Below, one piece after another: positions 32,001 through 45,200 of a DNA stretch of 64,000 nucleotides. Each line of letters starts with the position of its first letter. Within the stretch, counting starts at the first letter, position 1. A program made the position numbers and the translations under genes. The DNA comes from Ahaetulla prasina (Eukaryota; Chordata; Lepidosauria; Squamata; Colubridae): NCBI RefSeq assembly GCF_028640845.1, contig NC_080543.1:92927825-92991824 (forward strand), written 5' to 3'. The notes beneath the pieces are model-generated. The model searched no databases, had not been told where the DNA came from, and saw nothing but the letters and a program-made list of their open reading frames with translations.

Positions 32001-35000
32001 GCTAAACTTGTATTCTTTCCTCATATTATGAGGAAGATATTTGATACCAATCAGAATGAAATATGCTTGGCTAGTGAACCATTTCAATTCTTTAAGCTCA
32101 AAGATTACAGCATAGAAATCAGCAAATACCTGGATACAAGCACCAGTTTTCACTTTGCATAAACTGCAAACTAAAGCCCATCTACTTGGGGGAATGTGGG
32201 ACACTTTTGTAATCGGTTCCATCCTTTCTGGACAAGCAATGCTTACCTAAAATGCAAAACATCCAAAACTACTTTATTTTTCTACTTTAGCATTTTGCAA
32301 AACAAAGACAACATTTAAGCCACAATAGTAATGCTAATGTTAAAATGAAAGTAATTCAATTTCTGATAAGGTTCTCAGGATAGCTAATACAGTAAAAATA
32401 TAATAAAATACTATAGTTTTTTCTCTCTGAATAGAATTGATTAATAAATACTATACAAACAGTCACAAGAGGGAACTGATGGAATAATAATCATGATACA
32501 AATAGCACAATTGCCATGCTAGCATCAAAATTCAAAGTATCCAAAGATGGGATTTGTATCATGATATGACCTGCACTGCAAATTTTCATCAGTATGGCTC
32601 ACTAGGTGTACCAGTGGTTTATAAAGGAAAGGAAGTTGAGGTTTTGAGCACCACATGTGTCCAACAAAAGACAAGGTTGGTTGAGTGTGGCTAGCTGCTG
32701 GAGAAGACCCCAAGGTGAACCAACTGGACTCACCCTGACCCAGGTATTTTTGCTAATGTCTGTCAATTATTTTTAACTAATATCCAACTAATTGGGCAGA
32801 TTAATAATAAAAAAGATGTCTAAGAAGGGCAATCCTCAAAATGGCAAAGGAAGTACAGCTATAAATTGAAGACTGTTGAGTCAGCACCCTGAACTAGTAG
32901 TAAAACTATGGGAGAAACAGGAAAATGCCCCATATTCTCTCTAAGTCCAATCAAATGCAAAAATCAAGAGATATACTTGTAAGGGTTGTATTAGGGTAAA
33001 AGAAAAAGCTTAAGAACTCAAAAAAAAAAAATTACAATGGAGACAAACTGTTCCTTTTCCAAGATAACAAACTTGTCACACTACAAAGAAGAAAGGCCTT
33101 CAAATTTCTAACAGAAGAATTACTCAAAAAAAAAAAAAAAAAAGATAAATGGGAGGTCACTTTCATGCCAATCGGATTTCAATCACAAGGAAAATAGATT
33201 AGTTTTATACTCCAGAGATTAAACAGTCTTAATAAACCTAAACAATGCTTCATAAAAATTAATAAATCACTAGCTATGAGATTTAACAGATTCATATAAC
33301 TTGAGAAGATATGGAATAATTCAGTTTATATCACTCATAAGTTGGTTGCTGTTTGCAACAAAATTATTTGATATTGTTTATATTAGTTGGCAAATACTTA
33401 AGATAAAATAGAGAGGAAAGCAAAGTATTATTTGGAAGTTAAAATAAATATTTGGAAGTTAAAATAAAGATGAGTTTGGAAGAAAGAGGTGAAAGGTGAG
33501 AGCTCAACATAGCACTCACCTTGGGTTGTCAAACTCAGGGTTGTCAAACTCGTGGCCCGTGGGCTGGATGCGGCACGTGCTGGCCATGCCCACGGCCGGT
33601 TTAGCGCAGGGAAAAAAAGCCCCATTACATCACATGAGTTTGACACCCCTGAGTTAGAGGATCTAATTTATCAACTGTGAACTGTATTCACGTGTTCTGA
33701 ATAGTTAGGGTGGGAGGAATAAGTAGAGAAGGAGACTGCAGGAAGCTGTGAAAGAATAAGGGACGAAAAGGATAGCTAGTCAGAGTAGGACAGCTGGGGT
33801 TTCATTGTTGGTAATTTGTTTTGTAGGAATGATAAAGAAAACGAGAAGTATAATGGGAGAACAATAGGACGTTTTCATTAAATGCTAGGGGATAAACTGA
33901 TTCAATAAAAAACTAGAATTAATAAATACTAAAAATCCTTCAATTTAATTGAAATTGTCTTACAGGAGATATATATCAGAAGAATTAGGATAAATAATAC
34001 ATTGGAAGGAAATTTCTTCCAGAAGGAACTATAGAGGTGGCCATCCTAATAAAGCAGAAAAGATTCAAAAAGAGAGGGAAAATTTACTTTTATAAAAGGA
34101 AGCTCAACAATTGGGGTTAGAAATCTTAAAATAAAATTAGCCTGGGAGAATTTTGTTCTAGGAGATTTAAATATTAATGTAGGTACAAATAGAGCATTCA
34201 GGAGATTGCAGGCTTGGATGCAAATGCATCAAAGAATTGCTCAAAACTGGAACATTCAAGATAAACTTTCACTGAGTAATTAGTGCACTAAAGTATGGCC
34301 AATTGCTCTTATGAAGAAAATTGCCAATAATATTCATTGCCAATAATACTGACTTCTTAGGTGAATTTTAACTGTATCTGGAAAGATTATATATGTTTTA
34401 TATAAGTTACATTAATAACTTCTTTTGATAAATTGCTGAAATTGTTTCTTCCTGCCCTATAGAATATTAAAAATAAAAAACAAAACAAAACAAGAACAAG
34501 GGTTCTTGAATCACAGAATCTTTTCCTTGTATATAAACAGTGTCGATAAAAAGACAGCATGTAATTAATATAATCATACCTCTGGAATCCAGAGAGCACA
34601 ACTCACATGTGCCCACTTAGTACCCGTTCTTGTGGCTTTCATAGCTCCACCCCTCTTTGGACACAAGAGACACTGAGGATGTATACCTAAAACACAAGTA
34701 CGGCAAAGCCAACTCCCCTCAGGAACCTTTAGGATGCCATAGCATGCCTGGAGATAAAAAAAGAGAACACTGTTTTATGTAAGAATATGTTATTTACCTT
34801 TATTCATTTTAACCACAGCAAATTTTTACACAAACTTATTTTCAACACAATGATCAGAAAAATCACCTTTTCATTAATAAATTACATTTTATTTTATTTT
34901 TAGTGATAAAAATGAAATATCCATCAATGGCACAGGTGTGGCTTCTCAAAAGGGAACTTGGGTAGCAACTTTTCTTCACGATCAGCCCTTTTTTCAATTT

Positions 35001-38000
35001 AAATACATACAGAAAAGAAATAAACTATGAATATAAAGAACAATTCCTTTTTTAAGTATTATTGATTTAGGAAAGGAGCTTTTTGACACCTAAGGATCTT
35101 TTTTACATGTTTACACCATTTATAAAATAATCTGGGAAAGTACTCTATTTGGTTTTAGGAGTAAAGAATCTCAAAAAGACTGTTTATAGGTAATTGCATC
35201 AGGAATGTACTATTTTTATCCAGTAGGGGGAACTCTTGGCCAAGCATAAATTTTAAAAAATGAACATCTGTTTTCATGAATGCTCTAGTGTTATTAACAA
35301 GGATCATTCTGCTTTCTGTTCCGTTTCTTTCTCGTTGTTTATAGACCTTTTTAGAAGATAATTTTCCTTAATAACTTTATGAATACTTTAAAATATTAAT
35401 AGAATCAGACATGGAAATCTAATTCCTTATTCAGTGTAAGAATTAATTTAAACCTTCTCCAAGAGATGGCTCCCTAGCCTCCCCAGCCACTGAACGCAGA
35501 CATCTCATATGTGCAGCTAAGACGCATTCAGAAATACTCTTCTTTCCTCTATGACAAACATAAGATTGATCATTATATTGGCTACATTCAAGATCTGAAT
35601 GCCCATCAATATAGACAGTGCAAATCCAGGCATATATATTCAGAAATCCTGGGTTATTTCCCAAAGCACGTACTTAGAAGAGACATTCAAAGACTTCTCC
35701 CCAACCCTTAAAAAAGGACAAAATCTTGCCTTTTTAGGTCTGATCCAGTTGGGGACTGTACTCATCTACCCTAATATTCATAGGAAGAAATAACGGCTAT
35801 TCAGATCTCAATTTCTGGCAAGAGCTAAAGCAAGACACAGAAGTTCTCTACTGCTGATTTCCAGAGAATGCCTTCTGTGACTCTTTTCACTTGACCCTTC
35901 ACCTGGGGCCTGGAAAACATGTAATGCTTTTTACAAGTCGCATTGCTAATTTAGTGACTAATACTAAAATAGGACAAATGGCAACTGAACATTTGTACAT
36001 TACTCTGCTACACATTCAGGAATGCGGAGTGTGAGGACACTATATGCCAGGGAAGGAATCTTGAAGTCAGTGGACCATCCAGTCAGAGGTGTGGCAAAGG
36101 TTAAATTGTGGGGAATATTAAAGTAAGATGTTTCTGTATCAGCATACCTTCTGCCCTTTCAAGGACAGAAGAAAAAATATATGGCAAAGAATATGAGAAG
36201 CAGCCATTTGACTCAATTTTAATACTTCTTTTCCTCCCCCTTTATCAGGGGTGTGAAACTCACAGCCCACATGTGCTACACGCAGGCCATGCCCATCCCA
36301 GCTCCGCGAAGGAAAAAAATATTGCGATGTCACGTGATGACAATGTGATGAGGCAATTTTGACACCCCTGCCTTGTATGATGACCTGAACTGCAGAATAC
36401 ACCTAAAGTGAGATAACACGCAGAGTAGGATGAAATTATTACTTTCAATGATTGAAACCAGCAGTTCTAGTGAGGTAACTGAAAGTTGGATTTGAATGCT
36501 GTGTCACTTTTATTTTTTTTAGTGCCATCTCTTGCTGAAACAGTCAGCAATAATCAACACAGTTATTTCATGTTTTCGTCCAAAAAGCTGTATTTTTGCT
36601 TAACAATGGATGTAGACTTTTTTTTAGCTAGGATGTTGGTCATTTTTATATTTTATACATTATACCCTCAGCATGTTCTTTTCTGTACAGTAATACTTAG
36701 TTCAGAGTTTTTATTTATAATAATTACTTTTATTGTCTTCGGATTTATATTTGGTCCACAAATTTTGATTAACATTTGCAAACATTGCTCAATATTTATT
36801 AATAAAACAGTATCTGAATAAATTATTACTGTATCTTCTTGGCATGCTTCTGAATCTTCTTTGAAAATAACTTCAGAATGTACCGTATTTAAAGATCAAC
36901 AATGGCAATGCACATTCTTACCACATATAATATTTGAAATAATTTTCTTCTTTTTCTTCTACTACTTTAAAAACTGCTGTTTGTTTCTAATATAAATTCA
37001 TAATGCATGTGTCTCTACCATCCAATCCTGTCTTTTTCAATATATTTAGTTCCATTAAATTAAATGCATTTTCATACAATTCTCAATACAGATAAAAATC
37101 CATTTTCACATCTCTACAATGTTTTACTACTTTTCGTATGCTAAAAAGAACATTCCTGCTACCTAATACATTCCTGAATCCAAGTTATGTTATGCTCAAA
37201 ACAATTTCACATTTCTGAAAAATCCTCATTTACATTTAAAAATATGACTCACCAAGGCTATCATAGAGATTCGTTACATCAGTATATTTGTTTTAGACAG
37301 AATAAGTAAACTTAGATATTATGTACCCATCTGGAATAATTTCTGTATTGTGTAATATGTTGCATTTTTTAAAGTATCCATCACAGTTTTATTAATTTGT
37401 AATCTTATTGAACTGCTCTATAGTGAGTTAGGTGGCATATAAATTTAATAAATAAGTATTTAATATTTTTACAGATACAGTGTAATCAGACCCCACACTT
37501 TTTATTCCTTAAATTGTTTGTATGGCTGGACTACTGCAACATGCTTTAAAAGGGGCTGCCCTTGAAAGAGTATTTGGAGTAGAATGCAATGGCAAGGGTA
37601 GTTAATGGTGCCAGTTATTCAACAAATGTCTCACCAGTGCTCCACAACTGGACTGGCTTCCAGTGTGCTCACAGATACAGGCCAAGGTGTTTGTAGTTAT
37701 ATTTAAAGACATGTATGGCTTGGAGTTACTTATCCAATCTGGCAAGGGACAAGCTCTGGGTACCAACAGCTGAGGAATGTCAGCTAGTGGAGCCCAGGCA
37801 AGCCTTTTCTGCTATAGTGCCTGCTTTTGGAACAACTTCCCTCAAAGATCAAATTAGACCTGACCCTGCTTGCCTTTTGTTAGACTTTGAAAAGTTGGTT
37901 TGTGGAGTCCCAGGTGTGTGAAGTTATGTTAATGGCAGCTGCTATGTGTTTCTATTTTTGTCTTGTCTTTTATCTGCTTTATTGTAAAATGTCCCAAATG

Positions 38001-39132
38001 TAATCTATATAAAACAGCTAAACAAACAAATACAATACAGTACAGTACAATACAATATAAAAAGTTATTCCAGGTATATTTCCAGGTATGTAATATATTC
38101 ATAGTTTGTGTATATGTAATTTCATTTTTAATGCATATATTTAGCTTTCAATATTTTAGTTTCACTACATCTGTCACTTATCGATTTTTCTTTGCACTTC
38201 AAATTTTTCTCCTAACTTCTTCTGGTACATTTTTTAATATTTTCACCTGCTTTTTGTTTTTGTTTTTAAAAAATGTGATTCTTCCCCTTGTTCTAAAATT
38301 TTGTTTGTCATAACATCCCTTTTTTATGACAATTTACATCAATGATTTACTGTAAGTTTTCCTTCACTTCGTTCATGCTATTGTTTGTATTTTCCACATT
38401 TCATAATAATCTTTATATTTTCTATGTTAAATTTTGGATCCCTGGAGTTTTCTCCTTTTATTGCTAGTATTTTCTTTTGTACTCTATCAGGGATATTTCC
38501 TGATGGCAGATTTCATCAGAATACATTTTTGTTACTCAGTAACATTTTCTATATATTAATGATACAGCATTTTGCTAGCGTTACCACTAACTGTCCAAAG
38601 CTACTGATTCAACAGAGCTCATACTGTACCACTGTATCATACGTAATGGTCATCTGACTACATAACAAAATCTCATGTTTCCTTATACTTAGCATATTTT
38701 CAAAAACCACTTAAAAATCCTTACTCTAAAAAAAAAAAGCTGAATGTTGCATTCATATTGGCAAAGAATTAAACCTAACAAACCTGATGCACACAGATGT
38801 TACATTTATCACAAAACACCATATCATTTCCATCTTCACTATCAGGAGATCGGCATACATCACAGATTACATCTTCATCATATTCTATACCAAGCCCTTC
38901 CTCTGTTTCAATGGCATGGTTCATATTCTCATGACAGTGACGTTCCAGGACTTCTACCATTTTCTCCATGGTATTTTCATCAAGCTGCCCATATCCTGCC
39001 AAATGGTAAAAATTACCATTAAAAATGGTACACTGAATATTGCCCCAATTATGTCTTTCATTTTCAAACCATAATTTCCATTTACATACACTTGATGCTG
39101 ATTTTTACTTTAACATGAGCTTATCAGAGTGG

Positions 39133-39181
<49 letters not shown>

Positions 39182-39219
39182 TGATTATATATGAATATGT
39201 ATATATATATATATTCATA

Positions 39220-39295
<76 letters not shown>

Positions 39296-42200
39296 TGATT
39301 ACTTTTGTTCTACTCATGGGAAAAAAGGTAAAAAAATACAAACAATGCCAAAAATAATAAAGAAGATATGATATCAGGGGAAGATTAAAAAAAAAAGGCA
39401 GAAGACGACAAAAGAGTTCTATCTTGAGGCAAACACCCTCTCCCCAAAATACACAATATTCATGATATTTCTTTCTTTTTTAAATTTGTAATCCTGACCT
39501 GATCAGAGATAATTCACAGTTCTGTTTCTAACCAATAAACTAAGAAACGTCATATAAATAATAATAAAATACATGGTTCAAATTAGGGTAGTTTAGTAGA
39601 TATTTTCTAAACTCCACTTAAGGAATCAGCAAGCTTACATTCTAGTTTTATAAAGAGAGATGACTCTTATATACAAATCTTACTGTGCCTTATAACACAG
39701 CCTTGAGTCCCAAAGACCTTTCCAATTAAGAATGGAGGAAAAAGGGCCATTTGTGACAAATATAAATGCAGGTGAATTTAGCTTTAGTCAGGAGGCAATC
39801 TCATTAAAATAACTTGTCACTAACAGATACAAGAATCAGAATTGTGCATTACTACATCAGTTTGTATTACTGCAAACTAATGAAATAGGCTTTTAATCAC
39901 ATGACTATAAAGAATTATGATGTACTCTACTGGATGCCACTAATTTCAAGCTAGATGATATACTATTATCTTAGTATATATTACCCTAATTTTACAGTTC
40001 ATGTTAAGATCTTTATATATGAAACAAATTCTAGATCTATATACTACTAAACTATCATTTCTGTAACTATTAACTGGGTGAAATGGATAAAAAGTGTTCA
40101 ACCAAGGTACTTCATATGGGCTAACTTACAGAATGTCTCAAAAATCTGGGACCCATGAAGCCTGTGGAACTGAAATTTGGCAAATTTTATAAAATATGTT
40201 ATGTTCTAAAAATTATCATATAACACAATACAAAATGTCATAAAAAATTTCTTGTGCTGTTTGGATGTGCTATACAATTCAACTGGACTATTTTCAAGAC
40301 AGATACATCTCGAAATGTACCCCAACTTTTCCAATGAGGCAGTACAACAGAAGTTCTGTTATTATTGAAGGCATTGAGGAATCTGGTAAGGAAATATCTC
40401 CGAAAGGATGACTCAACAGATCAGAAGTTATCGAGTATTCTTTAAAACTTTACAAACCTATAATACTGGGAAAGAATGATAGAACCAAATATCAGTGTAC
40501 ATATATTTTATTTCAGAACATTTGTTACATTATCAAATGTTGAACAAATTATTACTTTTGCTTTCTCACCCATTTCAGCAAGTTCCTCATTTACTTCCTG
40601 AAGCCAGATGATATCCATGTCATCCAAGTCATATCGACACATTGATTCTGCCAATTCAACAATGTTGATGTAGCCAGGTTCAGCAGACTCTTGGCTTGAA
40701 CAATGGATGTACTTTCTGGGACGTGTATAAAGTACTTGCTTTACTTTTTCTGCTACAATTCTAAGCAGCAAAACACTATAGTGAGCTACAAATCCTCTGG
40801 TGGAAGAATTTTTGAAAATCAAGTAACAATGACAAGGTATTCGATTTTTTAGGACCCTTATGTCAAAGGACGGAGTGTTCACAATTTTAAATTTTTCATA
40901 ATATTGTTATTTACAAAAGGATCACCTATGGATAATTTATTTGATCACTAAAAATTGTTGGTTCATTCAACCAGCACCAGTAATGGTGCTGGTTGAATGA
41001 CAATAGTATGTTTAAACAAAAACATAAGCAAAATCAATACTGAATTACCATAAAGAAAAGTACTTCCTAAAAATCTCCCTTGAATTATGGCCATTAAATA
41101 TATACAAAAACATTATTTCAACTTTGAATAAAATAAAGGATTGTAATGATCTGGTGTTGGTACATTCTAACATCTAGGATTGTTAGTCTGTTAAGGTGTC
41201 ATCTGACAAAATAGAACTACCCTGGCATGCCTAGATGAAATGGAATTCAAATTAACATTCAGAGGTTTTTTGGATATGATTGCAGAGCAAACTGGTTACA
41301 AATATGGTTTTTTTTAGACATCCATAGGCCACACACAGTAACAAGGTGCTTGGAAGAATGGGAGCCGACAGCCCAAAGATTTCACAGGATGCTTTTTTTT
41401 GGAAGCACCAGAAATTCTATCTGACCTAAAAACCACTGCAAAAAAGACCTGCTGAAATAAACTGTATAAATTGCTGCAGTCAGTTCTGCTTATCAGACAG
41501 CATTTCTCGGCACTCCCTCTGGATTAAAATTTTAAAACTGCCTTCATTTATTTTTTATTATTTTCTGCATACTAAAAATGGAAGCAATACATGTTTTATT
41601 TCTACAAAATGGAATATATTGCAGCTGATAACCATCATAGGATAGTAAGATGTTAATATTACTTTGTGATGGAAGCACAAAAATTATGCGCTTTAGTAAG
41701 GCATACATGTTTAACAGAAATACCTGAGAGAAGGTTGGGGAATAGTTTCTGGGCTTGCAGGGACTTGCACACCCTTTTCCCATTCTTGTTTCCATGTATC
41801 TGCAAACAAGTAATATTCATCTGGGTTAATATGATGAGAGTCTGGCAGTTTCATGGCACTGATGAGGTCTTTTCGAAACACCTGAAGGCACAGTGAGAGA
41901 TAAATAATCCATTAAAACTTTATTTTTTAATTTAATGATAAAAATCTATTAATGTGTTACACAAAAAAGCCTTCAAAACCACATAATTAAGCTTGTAGCA
42001 AGCATGGCATCCAAATTAATGTTTGTTTTTTTACTATCTCTGCATTACAATTTTAGCACAACAAATACAACTACCATATTTTTGTGGTATAAGACGCACT
42101 TTTTTCATCCCATAAAAGAGGGTGAAAATTTGGGTGTGTCTTATACACGAATGTAGCCCCGCTCCCCTGTCGCCTCCCCACCCTCCGGGAAAATGGGACA

Positions 42201-45200
42201 CACGGAGGCGGCAATAGGCTATGGCAATCCCTGCAGCCTAAAACAGCTGATCTTCGGGAGGCCGATCCAACTGACAATTAACTGCAAGCTGAAATTGAAA
42301 TGGGCTGTTTGCTGCAAGGAGGCAGAGGCAATTTTTTTTCCTGGTTTCCTCCCTAAAAAAAGTAGGTGTGTCTTATAGTCCTGAGCGTCTTATACTCCAA
42401 AAAATACGGTAATATTTATTTACATTTTCATAAGTTGACCCAATCTAAGGGCATACAACCAGAAAAATAAAAAACCAAAAGTAAACAGGAAATAATTAAC
42501 CATCCCAACACAATGCATGGAGATATGTGTACAAAACAATCAATCTAACAAGATTCAAAGCACAGTGGAATAAAGCTTTTTGGCAGCTGTACAAGGAATG
42601 GTGTTGCACAGACCTCAAAAGGAACAGTGTGCCATAACATGCAAGCAAGGCCTTGTGGCTTTTCTATGGGAGAGGATTTGCCATCATCATAAAATATTTT
42701 TACTGGACTAGCAGATTTGATCTTGATAAGGCAGTGCCTTTTATCCTGCTGCTTTGCCATTTACTTATGACGAGAACTTTGAATTGAGCCCAGAATTTTA
42801 CAACTAGCAGATAGTACTCATGTTACAACTCTAATGAAGCCTGTCCATTAAGGTTATAAGTCATAACCATTGCAAAATGCATCGGTCATGTGACTGACAA
42901 GATTTTATGATGTTTTTGGGAACAACTATAAATCAATATCTTTCATTTAGTTTGGCATACCTGTCAGTATCCTGAAATAAACTTTATAAATTATAAGTCT
43001 AAATAAATTGATCATTCCAAACATTCCTGTTTGGAACCCTCACCACATCTCTGACATCAATACAACTGAACGTGTCCAGAAATATTTTACAAGAAGAGTT
43101 CTCCATTCTTCTGAAAACAACAAAACACCTTATCCCACCAGACTTGAAATCCTAGGCTTAGAAAACTTGGAACTCGGTCGCCTTCGACAAGACCTAAGTT
43201 TAACTCACAGAATCATCTATTGTAATGTCCTTCCTGTTAAAAACTACTTCAGCTTTAATTGCAATAATACAAGAGCAACCAATAGATTTAAACTTAATCT
43301 TAACCGCTTTAATCTAGATTGCAGAAAATATGACTTCTGTAACAGAATCATAAGTGTTTGGAACACTTTACCTGACTCTGTGGTCTCTTCCCATAATCCT
43401 AAAAACTTTAACCAAAAACTTTCTACTATTGACCTCACCCCTTTCCTAAGAGGACCATAAGGGGCGTGCATAAGAGCACAAATGTGCCTACCGCTCCTGT
43501 CATATTGTTTTTCTTTTCTTCTTCCTATATATATATATGCTTATACCTAATATTTACTCATATATGTTTATATACTATATAATTTTTTTGTATGACACTT
43601 ATATACATTGTTGTGACAAAATAAATAAAATAAAATAAATAAATAATATATATTCAATAGTAAACAAAAATATTGGGATATGAAGAAGCAAACATTCATG
43701 TATACTAGTAAAATACTATGAATCAAAAAAACCTTACCTCAGCAGGCTTCTTTTGTTCATTTGTTGGTGTTTTTGATTTGCTTCTGTATTTAGAACAAAA
43801 GGAGAAAGAAGTAGAAGGACCTATATAAACAACAAAAAAAGGAAGAGAATGAAAAGGAAGAAAATTGAAATGTGACTAGAACAGAGACTGTTAAGGCAAA
43901 GTTTATTAAATATTTGTTTAATAAGTCATAGTAAAGTTTGCAGATAAGAAATTTTTTACTGTCTTCTTTGCTCAATTTATGGTTTTTCATCTAGTTTTTG
44001 TAGAAGTACAAAAGTACAAAAGCAAGAATTTCTAAATAACCCAAACATATCAAAATATCAATGTATGTTCGCTGAAAAAGGCAACACATATCTGTTGCCC
44101 TGGGGTATATAGACAGAGAAATAAGCAACAAAGACAGTGTAGGTATCTAGAAGAGGAAATTTATAAGAAACAACAATTATTATTACATAATCCGCATGAC
44201 AAAAAACTTAAGGATGCAATAAAGATATTACAGAGTCAATTTAATATGATAATGGCTGACCAAGTGGCAACAAATATACAATATGCCAAACATAATACCT
44301 TTTGTAATGCAAATAGAGCTGGTAGGTGGTTAGCATATACTTTAAAGAAAAAACAAAAACAACGTACTATAGAAAAAATAGAATATAAAGGTAAAGAGAG
44401 ATATCAACAGGATATAATTAAGAAAGCTTTCCTAGAATATTATACAAATTTATATGCTAAAGATAAAATATTGAATATGGATATTGATAATTATTTGAAG
44501 AAATATAAGGTTAAAAATTTAACTCTAGAACAAAGGGAAGAAGTGAATCGGCCTATAACTTCTGAAGAAATTACTTTGGTAATTAAACAAAAATGGGGAA
44601 AACTCCTGGTACGGATGGGCTTACAGTAAGTTATTATAGGAATTTACAGGATGAGATGCTAGGGCCACTTAAGGAATTATTTAACCAAATACAATTAGGA
44701 AGGGGATTTCCCCCCTCATGGAGAACTTCTTTTATCTCATTGATACCAAAAGAGGAACAGGATTGTTCTAAACCTGGGAGTTATAGGCCAATTTCACTTT
44801 TAAATAATGATTATAAGATTTTTGTTAAAATAATAGCTAATAGATTAATGTTAGTTTTACAACGAAGAATTCATATTGATCAATCTGGATTTATAAAAGG
44901 GAGACAGATGAGGAATAATGTTAGGCAGATTGTTAACTTATTGGAGTATTTAGAAAAAAAATTTTTATTCCAGCAGCATTTATTTTTCTTGATGCAGAGA
45001 AAGCTTTTGATCGATTGCATTGGGATTTTTTATTTAAATTAATAGAAAAAATGCAATTTGGAGATGGTTTTGTTAGAATAATTAGGGCAATTTATGGAGA
45101 GCAAACAGCCCAGAAAATAATTAATGGTAGTTTAACAGAAGCTTTTAAGATTGCGAAAGGAACAAGACAGGGATGTCCTTTATCACCATTATTGTTTATT

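Noticed and set aside
36486..36821. 111-codon hydrophobic + strand frame
   Set aside because: AT-rich composition yields Phe/Ile/Leu runs; no homology, splice context or conservation cue.
43867..44110. Tandem segmental duplication as the origin of the 240-bp repeats
   Set aside because: Boundaries coincide with the L1 5' truncation point and the A-tail, which fits a target-site duplication better; still needs an empty-site comparison.
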